Shown here piece after piece: positions 39,968 to 47,690 of a DNA stretch of 64,000 nucleotides. Numbering within the stretch: the first letter of the stretch is position 1; each line of letters opens with the position of its first letter. The DNA is from CAWDZK01 sp963807005. Lineage in GTDB: Bacteria; Actinomycetota; Actinomycetes; JACCUZ01. The stretch spans positions 62,001 to 126,000 of the forward strand of contig CAWDZK010000006.1 of the NCBI GenBank assembly GCA_963807005.1, in the 5' to 3' direction. The notes beneath the pieces are model-generated. The model had not been told where the DNA came from and did not search any database. It saw only the letters and a program-made list of their open reading frames with translations. Position numbers and translations under genes: made by a program.

Positions 39968-40648
39968 ATGACACGGATCCTGGTCGTGGAGGACGAGGAG
40001 TCCTTCCGCGACGCCCTGTCGTACATGCTGCGACGGGAGGGCTTCGAGGTCGAGCTCGCCGAGAGCGGCCCCGGCGCGATCGAGGCGTACGAGCGCAACG
40101 GAGCCGACCTGGTGCTGCTGGATCTCATGCTGCCGGGGCTGCCCGGCACCGAGGTGTTCCGCGCGCTGCGCTCCAAGGGGTCGGTGCCGGTGATCATGCT
40201 CACGGCCAAGGACGGCGAGGTCGACAAGGTGGTGGGCCTGGAGCTCGGCGCCGACGACTACGTCACCAAGCCGTACTCCGCGCGCGAGCTGGTGGCACGG
40301 ATCCGCGCCGTCCTGCGCCGCCGGGGCGAGCCGGACGAGCTGGTGCCCGCCACGGTCGAGGCGGGCCCGGTGCGGATGGACGTCGACCGGCACGTCGTCA
40401 GCGTCAGGGGCGACGCGGTGAGCATGCCGCTGAAGGAGTTCGAGCTGCTCGAGCTGCTGCTGCGCAACGCCGGCCGGGTGCTCACCCGCGGCCAGCTCAT
40501 CGACCGGGTCTGGGGCTCGGACTACGTCGGCGACACCAAGACCCTGGACGTGCACGTCAAGCGGCTGCGCGCCAAGGTCGAGCCCGACCCCGGGGCGCCC
40601 CAGCACATCGTCACGGTGCGCGGCCTCGGCTACAAGTTCGAGCCCTGA
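39968..40648 (+). CDS. phoP: Phosphate response regulator PhoP (RegX3-type)
   Basis: A 226-residue OmpR-family regulator. Receiver: VVEDEE acidic pair, phospho-accepting Asp in LVLLDLMLPGLPG, Thr in IMLTAKD and Lys in DDYVTKPYS. Winged helix: MPLKEFELLELLLRNAGRVLTRGQLIDRVWGSDYVGDTKTLDVHVKRLRAK. ATG 39968 is chosen because GGAGGG (39956-39961) is at the right distance; ATG 39962 is too close to it. It should bind the two PHO boxes in this window and activate pstSCAB when phosphate is scarce. Confidence 0.95.
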   Translation: MTRILVVEDEESFRDALSYMLRREGFEVELAESGPGAIEAYERNGADLVLLDLMLPGLPGTEVFRALRSKGSVPVIMLTAKDGEVDKVVGLELGADDYVTKPYSARELVARIRAVLRRRGEPDELVPATVEAGPVRMDVDRHVVSVRGDAVSMPLKEFELLELLLRNAGRVLTRGQLIDRVWGSDYVGDTKTLDVHVKRLRAKVEPDPGAPQHIVTVRGLGYKFEP

Positions 40649-40666
40649 CGGCCGACCCGGCGGGCG

Positions 40667-41167
40667 CTACTCCGCGGCCGCGGTGGGCGGCGGTGTGATC
40701 GACGCGTAGGGGCCGTTCGCGGGCACGACGACGGTGTCGATGGTCACCGGGTCGGCGCGGCGGAAGGTCAGCGTGAGCGTGATGACCTCGCCGGGCAGCT
40801 TGGTGACCGAGGTCATCGTGGCGGCCGGCCGGGTGCCGGCGCCGAGACGGATCGCGGCGCCGGGGCCGATGGTGCCGTCGCCGGTCAGGTCGACGGTGCC
40901 GTCCGGGCTGCTGATGTCCGTCAGTGCGTCGGCCTTGCTCCCGCGGTTGACGATGGTGGTGCTGACCACCCCGCTGGTCCCGGCGCTGCTGGACACCACG
41001 AGCAGGTTGAGGATGCGGATCTTGCCGTTGTCGACGAGCAGGCCGTCACTGGGCGCGTAGGGCTGCACCGACGTGGCGCCGAAGCCGGCCGAGCAGCCGG
41101 CCAGCACGGCGGTGGCGAGGGCCGCGGTGGCGGCGGTGCGGGCTCGGTTCAGACGGGTGCGCTCCAC
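40667..41167 (-). CDS. Lipoprotein of unknown function
   Basis: A 166-residue predicted lipoprotein: basic N-terminus, hydrophobic AATAALATAVLAGC lipobox, then a beta-rich domain (QPYAPSDGLLVDNGKIRILNLLVVSS, VVSTTIVNRGSKADALTDISS, VITLTLTFRRADPVTIDTVVVP). It resembles actinomycete lipoproteins distantly related to PCu(A)C copper chaperones, but the Met/His copper ligands are not evident. TACTCT seven bases before the GTG (minus strand 41180-41175) predicts a leaderless mRNA. It converges on phoP. Confidence 0.75.
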   Translation of the reverse strand: MERTRLNRARTAATAALATAVLAGCSAGFGATSVQPYAPSDGLLVDNGKIRILNLLVVSSSAGTSGVVSTTIVNRGSKADALTDISSPDGTVDLTGDGTIGPGAAIRLGAGTRPAATMTSVTKLPGEVITLTLTFRRADPVTIDTVVVPANGPYASITPPPTAAAE

Positions 41168-41236
41168 GGCGGGAAGAGTAGCGACAACGGCGCACGGACG
41201 CGCCGGGTGGGACCGGACCGGCCCGGCTGACGACGG

Positions 41237-42058
41237 TCAGCCCAGCTGCGGCGCGCGGGCGACGAGCAGCGCCACCGCGACGGTCGCCGTGACGACCGCG
41301 AGCAGGAACGGCGTACGCCGGCTCCCGACCCCCGCCCCCGCCACACCTGCCGCGCCAGCGGTGCCGCAGGCGAGCACCAGGCCGACCCAGGCCCACCAGG
41401 GCGGCCGGCCGGGACCGACGGTCACGACGACGACCGCTGCCGCCAGCAGCACCGCACCGGCCACCGCGGAGCGGGCCGCTCCCAGCCGCTGGGGGAGGCC
41501 GCGCACGCCGGCCGCCAGGTCGTCAGTGACGTCCGGGACGACGTTGAGGAAGTGTGCACCGGTGCCGAGCAGGGCGCCCGCGACGACCAGCCACCACGGC
41601 GGGGCGGGATGGCCCTCCAGACCCAGGGTCAGGAACGCCGTGAGCAGGCCGAAGCTCACGGCGTACGGCAGCCAGGACAGCACCGTGCGCTTCAGGCCCA
41701 GGTCGTAGCCCCACCCGCTCGCGACCGCCACCAGGTGGGCACTGCCGGCCCGCCAGCCGGAGGCCAGCGACAACGGGACGCAGGCGGCGACGGCCAGCGT
41801 GCAGGCGACCCCGACCAGGCGGGTGGACAGCACTCCGGCGGCCAGCGGCTTGTCCCGACGACCGGCCAGGCGGTCGCGGTCGCGGTCGAGCAGGTCGTTG
41901 AGCCAGCCGATGGACAGCTGACCGGCGAGCACCGCCGCGGCGACCAGCACGACCCCACCCGCGGACCGGCCCGCGGCCGCCGCGACCGCCGCCGCCAGGA
42001 CCGTGACCGCGAGGCTGGGCAACGGGTGCGACGAGCCGAGCAGCGCCCGCACCAGCAT
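41237..42058 (-). CDS. UbiA-family prenyltransferase-like membrane protein
   Basis: A 273-residue membrane protein with about eight to nine helices. The first prenyl-diphosphate motif is visible as WLNDLLDRDRDRLAGRRDKPLAAG (N-D-x3-D-x-D), and the second Asp-rich loop as LNVVPDVTDDLAAGVRGLPQRLGA. Members attach prenyl groups to aromatic or other acceptors; the acceptor is not deducible. ATG 42058 has AGAGGG upstream; the longer frame reaching 42166 crosses the carD promoter and is rejected. Divergent from carD. Confidence 0.83.
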   Translation of the reverse strand: MLVRALLGSSHPLPSLAVTVLAAAVAAAAGRSAGGVVLVAAAVLAGQLSIGWLNDLLDRDRDRLAGRRDKPLAAGVLSTRLVGVACTLAVAACVPLSLASGWRAGSAHLVAVASGWGYDLGLKRTVLSWLPYAVSFGLLTAFLTLGLEGHPAPPWWLVVAGALLGTGAHFLNVVPDVTDDLAAGVRGLPQRLGAARSAVAGAVLLAAAVVVVTVGPGRPPWWAWVGLVLACGTAGAAGVAGAGVGSRRTPFLLAVVTATVAVALLVARAPQLG

Positions 42059-42115
42059 GGCGACACCCTCTCTGTCAAGCCCCTGACCTGCGCAAACGGG
42101 TCGATGAACGCACCG

Positions 42116-42141
42116 AGTGACGTCCGTCACCGTGTTATTCT
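42116..42141 (+). promoter_or_regulatory. carD promoter with CRP-type inverted repeat
   Basis: GTGA-cgtccg-TCAC (42117-42130) matches the Crp/Fnr half-site pattern GTGA-N6-TCAC. TATTCT at 42136-42141 is a plausible -10 of carD, giving a short leader with AAAGGGG before ATG 42169. No -35 consensus is present at the expected distance; the inverted repeat occupies that region instead, so a bound protein could either replace or block -35 contacts. Confidence 0.5.
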
Positions 42142-42168
42142 GGGGTCCGCGAAAGGGGTCTGACACAT

Positions 42169-42651
42169 ATGACGTTCAAGGTCGGCGAAACGGTCGTCTA
42201 TCCCCACCACGGGGCCGCACTGATCGAGTCCATCGAGACTCGCACCATCAAGGGTGAAGACAAGCTCTACCTGGTTCTCAAGGTCGCCCAGGGCGACCTG
42301 ACGGTACGGGTCCCCGCCGACAACTGCGATCTCGTGGGCGTCCGCGACGTCGTCGGTCAGGAGGGTCTCGAGCGGGTGTTCGAGGTGCTGCGCGCCCCGC
42401 ACACCGAGGAGCCGACCAACTGGTCCCGCCGCTACAAGGCGAATCTCGAGAAGCTCGCCTCCGGTGACGTGATCAAGGTCGCCGAGGTCGTCCGTGACCT
42501 CTGGCGCCGCGACAAGGACCGCGGTCTCTCGGCCGGGGAGAAGCGGATGCTCGCCAAGGCCCGCCAGATCCTCGTCAGCGAGCTCGCGCTGGCCGAGCAC
42601 ACCAACGAGGACAAGGCCGAGGCCATCCTCGACGAGGTGCTCGCCTCCTAG
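42169..42651 (+). CDS. carD: RNA polymerase-binding transcription factor CarD
   Basis: A 160-residue CarD-family protein that binds the RNA polymerase beta subunit and stabilises open complexes at rRNA and other promoters; essential in mycobacteria. The N-terminal Tudor-like domain (FKVGETVVYPHHGAALIESIETRTIKGE) and C-terminal DNA-binding helices with the wedge tryptophan (EPTNWSRRYKANLEKL, VVRDLWRRDKDRGLSAGEKRMLAKARQILVSEL) are complete. It stands first in a block with PIN-TRAM, ispD, ispF, cysS and rlmB, a widely conserved actinomycete order. Confidence 0.97.
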   Translation: MTFKVGETVVYPHHGAALIESIETRTIKGEDKLYLVLKVAQGDLTVRVPADNCDLVGVRDVVGQEGLERVFEVLRAPHTEEPTNWSRRYKANLEKLASGDVIKVAEVVRDLWRRDKDRGLSAGEKRMLAKARQILVSELALAEHTNEDKAEAILDEVLAS

Positions 42652-42667
42652 CCCGACCCGCTCCGCC

Positions 42668-42701
42668 CGCGCCGCCGCTCCCCCCGGGGACCGGCGGCGC
42701 G
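42668..42701 (+). terminator. Terminator hairpin after carD
   Basis: CGCGCCGCCG (42668-42677) pairs with CGGCGGCGCG (42692-42701), a 10-base perfect stem with a 14-base loop that is itself C/G-rich, 17 bases after the carD stop. Confidence 0.7.
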
Positions 42702-42726
42702 CGTCGTCCTGGTCGTCGAGCGGCGC

Positions 42727-42763
42727 GTAGTGGCTGTATTTCGGCCTCTGGGGCCGCCACTAC
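42727..42763. repeat. Small extragenic palindrome between carD and PIN-TRAM gene
   Basis: GTAGTGG…CGGCC (42727-42746) is mirrored by GGCCG-CCACTAC (42752-42763), with an 8-base bulge (CTGTATTT) on the left arm. AT-richer than its surroundings. It is separate from the carD terminator and may be a repeated extragenic element. Confidence 0.5.
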
Positions 42764-42842
42764 CCGCCACTCGAGGGATGGGTGGGCTCACGGGCCGGCA
42801 CCGCGGCGGGTCCGCGCCATCTCGGCCACTAGGGTCTGGGGA

Positions 42843-43937
42843 ATGGCGCCCCGTCTGCGCCGCGTGCCGAACGCGGTCGTCGAGCTGCTGCGGCTGTGCG
42901 TGGTCGTCTTCTTCGCCGGCGTCGGCTTCTACGTCGCCGACGCCGCGGACAACTCCGGTGAGCCGGTCCTGGGCGCGTTCACGGTCGTCGGCCTCGGCGT
43001 CGTCCTGGGGTCCGCCCTCGGTTACGTGCTCGGCGGCGTGGTCGGGCGCGGCACGCTGTCCGCGGTCCGGTACAGCGAGGAGAGCCTGCGCGGCACCTCC
43101 GCCGAGCAGATCGTCGCCGGGATGATGGGCGCCGTCGTCGGCATCCTCGTCGCCGCCGGTGTCACCTGGCCGGTGCTGCTCCTCGGCCGGCCGCTGCTGA
43201 CCTTCCCGTTGTTCGTGTTCGCCCTCGTCGCGCTGGGAGCCCTCGGCTACCGGCTCGGCAGTGCCAAGCGGGAGGCCGTGCTCGGGATCCTCGGCGGTCG
43301 GGTGGGCATGGCCGACCGGCCGGTGGTCGCCGCCTCCCTCCCGCGCGTCCTGGACACCTCTGTCGCGATCGACGGCCGCATCGTCGACGTCGCCCGGGCC
43401 GGGTTCCTCCATGGGCAGATGCTGGTGCCCGCGCCCGTGCTCGCGGAGCTGCAGGGCCTGGCCGATGCCGGTGACGACGGCCGCAGAGCCAAGGGCCGCC
43501 GCGGGCTGGAGGTCCTGGAGACCCTGCGGCGGGAGCCCGGCATCGACGTCGAGGTGCTCGACGTCGAGATCCCCGGCGTGCCCGAGGTGGACGCGAAGCT
43601 GGTGCGGATCTGCCTCGACCGCGGCGCGGCGCTGCTCACCCTGGACACGAACCTGGCCAAGGTCGCCGGGCTGGCCGGCGTCCGGGTCATGAACCTGCAC
43701 ACCCTGGCCTTGGCCCTGCGGCCGCCGGTCGGTGCCGGCGACGAGGTCAGCGTTCTGCTGCTCAAGCCGGGCAAGGAGTCCGGCCAGGCGGTCGGCTACC
43801 TCGACGACGGCACGATGGTGGTGGCCGAACGGTCCCGCGACGGCATCGGCCGGGAGGCGTCCCTGCGGGTGACCAGCGTGCTCACCACCGCCAACGGCCG
43901 GATGGTGTTCGCCAAACCCTCGGCGGAGCCGCTGTGA
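42843..43937 (+). CDS. Membrane-anchored PIN-TRAM RNase-like protein
   Basis: A 364-residue protein with four N-terminal membrane segments (to about residue 135), a PIN nuclease domain (LDTSVAIDGRIVDVARAGF, VPAPVLAELQGLAD, LVRICLDRGAALLTLDTNLAKVA with the acidic residues that bind metal) and a C-terminal TRAM domain (PGKESGQAVGYLDDGTMVVAE…VTSVLTTANGRMVFAK). This matches Bacillus YacL-type proteins, typically beside carD/ispD. It may be a membrane-tethered RNA-cleaving enzyme. TAGGGT (42830-42835) seven bases before ATG predicts a leaderless mRNA. Confidence 0.92.
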   Translation: MAPRLRRVPNAVVELLRLCVVVFFAGVGFYVADAADNSGEPVLGAFTVVGLGVVLGSALGYVLGGVVGRGTLSAVRYSEESLRGTSAEQIVAGMMGAVVGILVAAGVTWPVLLLGRPLLTFPLFVFALVALGALGYRLGSAKREAVLGILGGRVGMADRPVVAASLPRVLDTSVAIDGRIVDVARAGFLHGQMLVPAPVLAELQGLADAGDDGRRAKGRRGLEVLETLRREPGIDVEVLDVEIPGVPEVDAKLVRICLDRGAALLTLDTNLAKVAGLAGVRVMNLHTLALALRPPVGAGDEVSVLLLKPGKESGQAVGYLDDGTMVVAERSRDGIGREASLRVTSVLTTANGRMVFAKPSAEPL

Positions 43938-43944
43938 CCCGGTC

Positions 43945-44646
43945 GTGAGCGGCCCCGCGGTGGCAGCCCTGGTTCCTGCGGCCGGGCGCGGGGAGCGCCT
44001 CGGCGGCGGTGGGGCAAAGGCGCTGCTGCCGCTCGGCGGGGAGCCGATGCTCGCGCACTCCGTGCGCACGCTGGCCGCGAGCCGGGTGGAGCTGGTGGTC
44101 GTTGCCGCGCCGCCCGGCCGGGCGGACGAGGTCGGCCGGCTGCTGGCCGGCGGTCACGACGGCGCCGAGCTGGTGGTGGTGGAGGGTGGCGACACGCGTA
44201 CGGCGTCGGTGCGCTCCTGCCTGGCGGTGCTGCCCGCCTCCGTCGAGGTCGTGCTGGTGCACGACGCCGCCCGGCCACTGGTGCCGATGTCCCTGGTGGA
44301 CGCCGTGGTGTTCGCGGTCGAGGCCGGGGCCGACGCGGTGGTCCCGGGCCAGCCGGTCACCGACACCGTCAAGCAGGTGGACTCCGAGGAGACCGTCGTG
44401 TCCACCGTCGACCGCAGCGCGCTGCGGACCGTGCAGACCCCGCAGGGGTTCCGCCGGCAGGTGCTCGACGCGGCGTACGGCGGCCGGGCCGAGGCCGTCA
44501 CCACCGACGACGCCGGCCTGGTGGAGCTCGCCGGCGGCCGGGTGCTGGTCGTGCCCGGCGCCGAGGAGGCGTTCAAGGTGACCCGGCCGCTGGACCTCGT
44601 GCTCGCCGAGGCCGTGCTCGCCCGAAGGCGGACCGTCGATGCCTGA
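43945..44646 (+). CDS. ispD: 2-C-methyl-D-erythritol 4-phosphate cytidylyltransferase IspD
   Basis: The 233-residue enzyme forms CDP-methylerythritol from MEP and CTP in the non-mevalonate isoprenoid pathway. Nucleotide-binding ALVPAAGRGERLGGGGAKALLPL, GGDTRTASVRSCL, VLVHDAARPLVP, TVQTPQGFRRQVL and the ending TRPLDLVLAEAVL are all standard. GTG 43945 follows the PIN-TRAM stop by seven bases, and the stop overlaps ispF. Confidence 0.95.
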   Translation: MSGPAVAALVPAAGRGERLGGGGAKALLPLGGEPMLAHSVRTLAASRVELVVVAAPPGRADEVGRLLAGGHDGAELVVVEGGDTRTASVRSCLAVLPASVEVVLVHDAARPLVPMSLVDAVVFAVEAGADAVVPGQPVTDTVKQVDSEETVVSTVDRSALRTVQTPQGFRRQVLDAAYGGRAEAVTTDDAGLVELAGGRVLVVPGAEEAFKVTRPLDLVLAEAVLARRRTVDA

Positions 44647-45118
44647 GCTGCCCCGGGTCGGGACCGGCGTCGACGTGCACCCGCTCGAGCCGGGCCGCCC
44701 GATGCACCTGGCCGGCCTGCACTTCCCGGACGAGCCGGCCGGCTGCGCCGGCCACAGCGACGGGGACGTCGCAGCGCACGCGGCCTGCGACGCCCTGCTG
44801 GCGGCAGCCGGGCTGGGCGACCTGGGCTCGGTCTTCGGCACCGACGACCCACGCTGGTCGGGAGCGTCCGGGACGACCCTGCTGGCCGAGGTGGCCCGGC
44901 GGATACGTGCCGCGGGTTTCGTCATCGGCAACGTCTCGGTCCAGGTCGTCGGCACCCGGCCGCGGCTCGGCCCGCGCAGGGTCGAGGCCGAGGCGGCCCT
45001 CAGCGATGCGGTGGACGCCCCGGTCTCGGTCTCGGCGACGACCACCGACGGGCTGGGACTCACCGGCCGCGGCGAGGGCCTGGCCGCCGTGGCGAGCGCC
45101 GTGGTCGCGCGCCAGTAA
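44639..45118 (+). CDS. ispF: 2-C-methyl-D-erythritol 2,4-cyclodiphosphate synthase IspF
   Basis: The 159-residue zinc enzyme cyclises CDP-ME 2-phosphate to MEcPP. The zinc ligands are in GTGVDVHPLE (D-x-H) and the conserved histidine in GHSDGDVAAHAACDALL; DLGSVFGTDDPRW and SATTTDGLGLTGRGEG complete the family motifs. It overlaps ispD by eight bases. Its stop codon TAA is part of the TAACCT hexamer that probably starts cysS transcription. Confidence 0.95.
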   Translation: MPELPRVGTGVDVHPLEPGRPMHLAGLHFPDEPAGCAGHSDGDVAAHAACDALLAAAGLGDLGSVFGTDDPRWSGASGTTLLAEVARRIRAAGFVIGNVSVQVVGTRPRLGPRRVEAEAALSDAVDAPVSVSATTTDGLGLTGRGEGLAAVASAVVARQ

Positions 45119-45128
45119 CCTTCCTCGG

Positions 45129-46580
45129 GTGACCTTCCGCCTCTACGACACCGCCACGAGGGCGGTGCGCGACTTCGTGCCCCTCGTCGAGGGCAAGGTC
45201 GGCATCTACCACTGCGGGCTCACCGTGCAGGGCGCGCCGCACATCGGGCACATCCGCAAGGAGGTCGTGTTCGACGTCCTGCGCCGGTGGCTGGAGCGCT
45301 CCGGGCTCGAGCTCACCATCGTGGCCAACCTCACCGACATCGACGACAAGATCCTGGTGAAGGCGGAGGAGGCCGGCACCGACTGGTTCGCGCTCGCCTA
45401 CGCCAACGAGCGGGCGCTGCACGCGGCGTACGACGTGCTCGGCTGCGAGCCGCCGACCTACGAGCCGCGGGCTACCGGGCACATCACCGAGATGATCGAG
45501 CTGATGGGCGAGCTGGTCGAGAAGGGCCACGCCTACCCGGCCGACGACGGGTCCGGCGACGTGTACTTCGACGTGCGGTCCTGGCCGGAGTACGGCCGGC
45601 TGTCGAACCAGCGGATCGACGAGATGGCCGCAGCCGAGGACGCCGACCCGCGCGGCAAGCGGGACCCGCGGGACTTCGCGCTCTGGAAAGGTCACAAGAA
45701 GGGCGAGCCCGAGACGGCGTCCTGGCCGACGCCGTGGGGCAGGGGTCGTCCGGGCTGGCACCTGGAGTGCTCGGCGATGGTCGGCAAGTACCTCGGTCCC
45801 GAGTTCGACATCCACGGCGGCGGTCTCGACCTGCGCTTCCCGCACCACGAGAACGAGCTGGCCCAGTCGACCGCCGCAGGTCGCCCGTTCGCCCGCTGGT
45901 GGATGCACAACGCGATGTTGAACCTCGGCGGCGCCAAGATGAGCAAGTCGGTCGGCAACACGATGCTCGTGTCCGAGGTGGTCAAGCGGGTCCGCCCGGT
46001 CGAGCTGCGGTACTACCTGGTGGCCTCGCACTACCGCTCGATCGTGGAGTTCTCCTTCGAGTCGCTCGAGGAGTCGGCCGCTGCCTACCGCCGGATCGAG
46101 GGGTTCGTCCGCCGGGCCGCCGAGGTCCTGGGCGAGGAGGCACCGGGTGACCCGGCAGCCGCCGGCGGCATGCTGTGCGCAGAGTTCACCGAGGCGATGG
46201 ACGACGACCTGGGCGTACCGGCCGCACTGGCCGCGCTGCAAGGCGTGCTGCGTGAGGGGAACACGCTGCTCGCCAGCAGCGGGGGCCCGTCCCGCGAGCT
46301 GCGCGGCACCTGGCTGTCCGTGCGCGCGATGCTCGACGTGCTCGGGCTCGACCCGTTCTCGCCGACGTGGACCGGACGCTCCGGTCCGGGGGCGTCGTCG
46401 GACCTGCACGGTGTCGTCGACGCACTCGTAGGGGTGGCGCTGCAGGAGCGCGCCGAGGCGCGGGCGCGCAAGGACTGGGCGGCCGCGGACCGGGTGCGCG
46501 ACGCGCTCTCGGCCGCCGGCGTGGTCGTCGAAGACACACCGTCCGGCCCTCGCTGGACGCTCGCGGAAGAGGGAAGCTGA
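45129..46580 (+). CDS. cysS: Cysteinyl-tRNA synthetase
   Basis: A 483-residue class I synthetase. Zinc/substrate motif YHCGLTVQGAPHIGHIRK contains the HIGH signature, FDIHGGGLDLRFPHHENE the zinc histidines, KMSKSVGN the second catalytic loop. The C-terminal DALR and tail domains end ARKDWAAADRVRDALSAAGVVVEDTPSGPRWTL. It is cysS rather than the paralogue mshC because it has the full DALR and anticodon-binding tail, which mshC lacks in part. TAACCT (45116-45121) seven bases before GTG predicts a leaderless mRNA within the operon. Confidence 0.95.
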   Translation: MTFRLYDTATRAVRDFVPLVEGKVGIYHCGLTVQGAPHIGHIRKEVVFDVLRRWLERSGLELTIVANLTDIDDKILVKAEEAGTDWFALAYANERALHAAYDVLGCEPPTYEPRATGHITEMIELMGELVEKGHAYPADDGSGDVYFDVRSWPEYGRLSNQRIDEMAAAEDADPRGKRDPRDFALWKGHKKGEPETASWPTPWGRGRPGWHLECSAMVGKYLGPEFDIHGGGLDLRFPHHENELAQSTAAGRPFARWWMHNAMLNLGGAKMSKSVGNTMLVSEVVKRVRPVELRYYLVASHYRSIVEFSFESLEESAAAYRRIEGFVRRAAEVLGEEAPGDPAAAGGMLCAEFTEAMDDDLGVPAALAALQGVLREGNTLLASSGGPSRELRGTWLSVRAMLDVLGLDPFSPTWTGRSGPGASSDLHGVVDALVGVALQERAEARARKDWAAADRVRDALSAAGVVVEDTPSGPRWTLAEEGS

Positions 46581-46581
46581 C

Positions 46582-47580
46582 ATGGCCGGCAACAGCGAGC
46601 GACGGGGTGCCAAGCGCAACCCCGGGTCCAAGAAGGGCCAGACGGTCGGCTCCGGTGCCCAGCGCCGCAAGGCGCTGAAGGGCAAGGGACCCACACCGAA
46701 GGCGTCCGAGCGCCCCAGCCACCCGGCGCACCGCAAGGCCCGGTCGGCAGCCAAGCGGGCCGGCGCACCCGGGGGCCGGTCCGGCCCGCGCTCAGGCGGC
46801 TCCCGCCAGGGCGGCAACCGCAAGGCGCGCGACACCAGCGGGGGGCCGGAGTGGGTCGCCGGGCGCAACCCGGTGGTCGAGGCGTTGCGGGCCTCGGTGC
46901 CGGCTACCGCGCTGTGGATCGCGGAGCGGATCGACTCCGACGACCGGGTCCGCGAGTCGATGAAGCTGGCCGGCCAGCTCGGCGTCCCGTTGATGGAAGC
47001 CTCGCGCACGGAGCTCGACCGGGTCGCCGGCGACCACCACCAGGGCCTGGCGCTGCAGGTCCCGGCCTACGACTACGCGCACCCCGACGACCTTCTCGCC
47101 CGAGCCGCCGAGGCCGGTGAAGCGCCGTTGCTGGTGGCGCTCGACGGCGTGACCGACCCGCGCAACCTCGGTGCCGTGCTGCGGTCGGCCGCGGCGTTCG
47201 GCGCCCACGGCGTCGTCGTTCCCACCCGTCGGGCGGCAGGGGTGACGGCCACCGCCTGGAAGGTGTCGGCCGGCGCGGCCGCTCGCGTCCCCGTGGCCCG
47301 GGCCACCAACCTGACGCGGACGCTGGAGGCCTACCAGGCGGCCGGGCTCTACGTCGTGGGCCTCGACGGCGAGGCTCCGCTCGACCTCGCTGACGTGCGG
47401 GTCGCCACCGACCCGCTCGTGCTGGTGGTCGGCTCGGAGGGCAAGGGCCTGTCCCGCCTGGTCCGCGAGACCTGCGACCAGGTCGCCGGCATCCCGATCA
47501 CCTCCGCCGCCGAGTCCCTCAACGCGGGTGTGGCGACGGGGATCGCCCTCTACGAGATGTCGCGCCTACGCCGGTCCTGA
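46582..47580 (+). CDS. rlmB: 23S rRNA 2'-O-ribose methyltransferase, TrmH/RlmB family
   Basis: A 332-residue SPOUT methyltransferase. The first about 90 residues are a basic, Gly/Arg/Lys-rich disordered extension (NSERRGAKRNPGSKKGQ…) typical of actinobacterial members. The substrate-binding domain begins EWVAGRNPVVEALR; the catalytic SPOUT knot has DPRNLGAVLRSAAAFGAHGVV, VGSEGKGLSRL and ITSAAESLNAGVATGIALYE. It should methylate a guanosine in 23S rRNA (G2251 in E. coli). It starts one base after the cysS stop. Confidence 0.93.
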   Translation: MAGNSERRGAKRNPGSKKGQTVGSGAQRRKALKGKGPTPKASERPSHPAHRKARSAAKRAGAPGGRSGPRSGGSRQGGNRKARDTSGGPEWVAGRNPVVEALRASVPATALWIAERIDSDDRVRESMKLAGQLGVPLMEASRTELDRVAGDHHQGLALQVPAYDYAHPDDLLARAAEAGEAPLLVALDGVTDPRNLGAVLRSAAAFGAHGVVVPTRRAAGVTATAWKVSAGAAARVPVARATNLTRTLEAYQAAGLYVVGLDGEAPLDLADVRVATDPLVLVVGSEGKGLSRLVRETCDQVAGIPITSAAESLNAGVATGIALYEMSRLRRS

Positions 47581-47617
47581 GCCGCCTCTGCCCCAGCCGC
47601 CTGTACGCCGAGAACTG

Positions 47618-47679
47618 ACGACGGCGGAACAGGCTCCGACCGGCCCGCCGCGCCGGCCTGAGTGGTGTTGCGCCGTCGT
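47618..47679. terminator. Terminator hairpin between rlmB and DUF4032 gene
   Basis: ACGACGGCGGAACA (47618-47631) pairs with TGTTGCGCCGTCGT (47666-47679), 13 of 14 bases, around a 34-base GC-rich loop that can form its own inner stem. Genes converge here, so it may work on both strands. Confidence 0.65.
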
Positions 47680-47690
47680 CGGTGTCCGAC

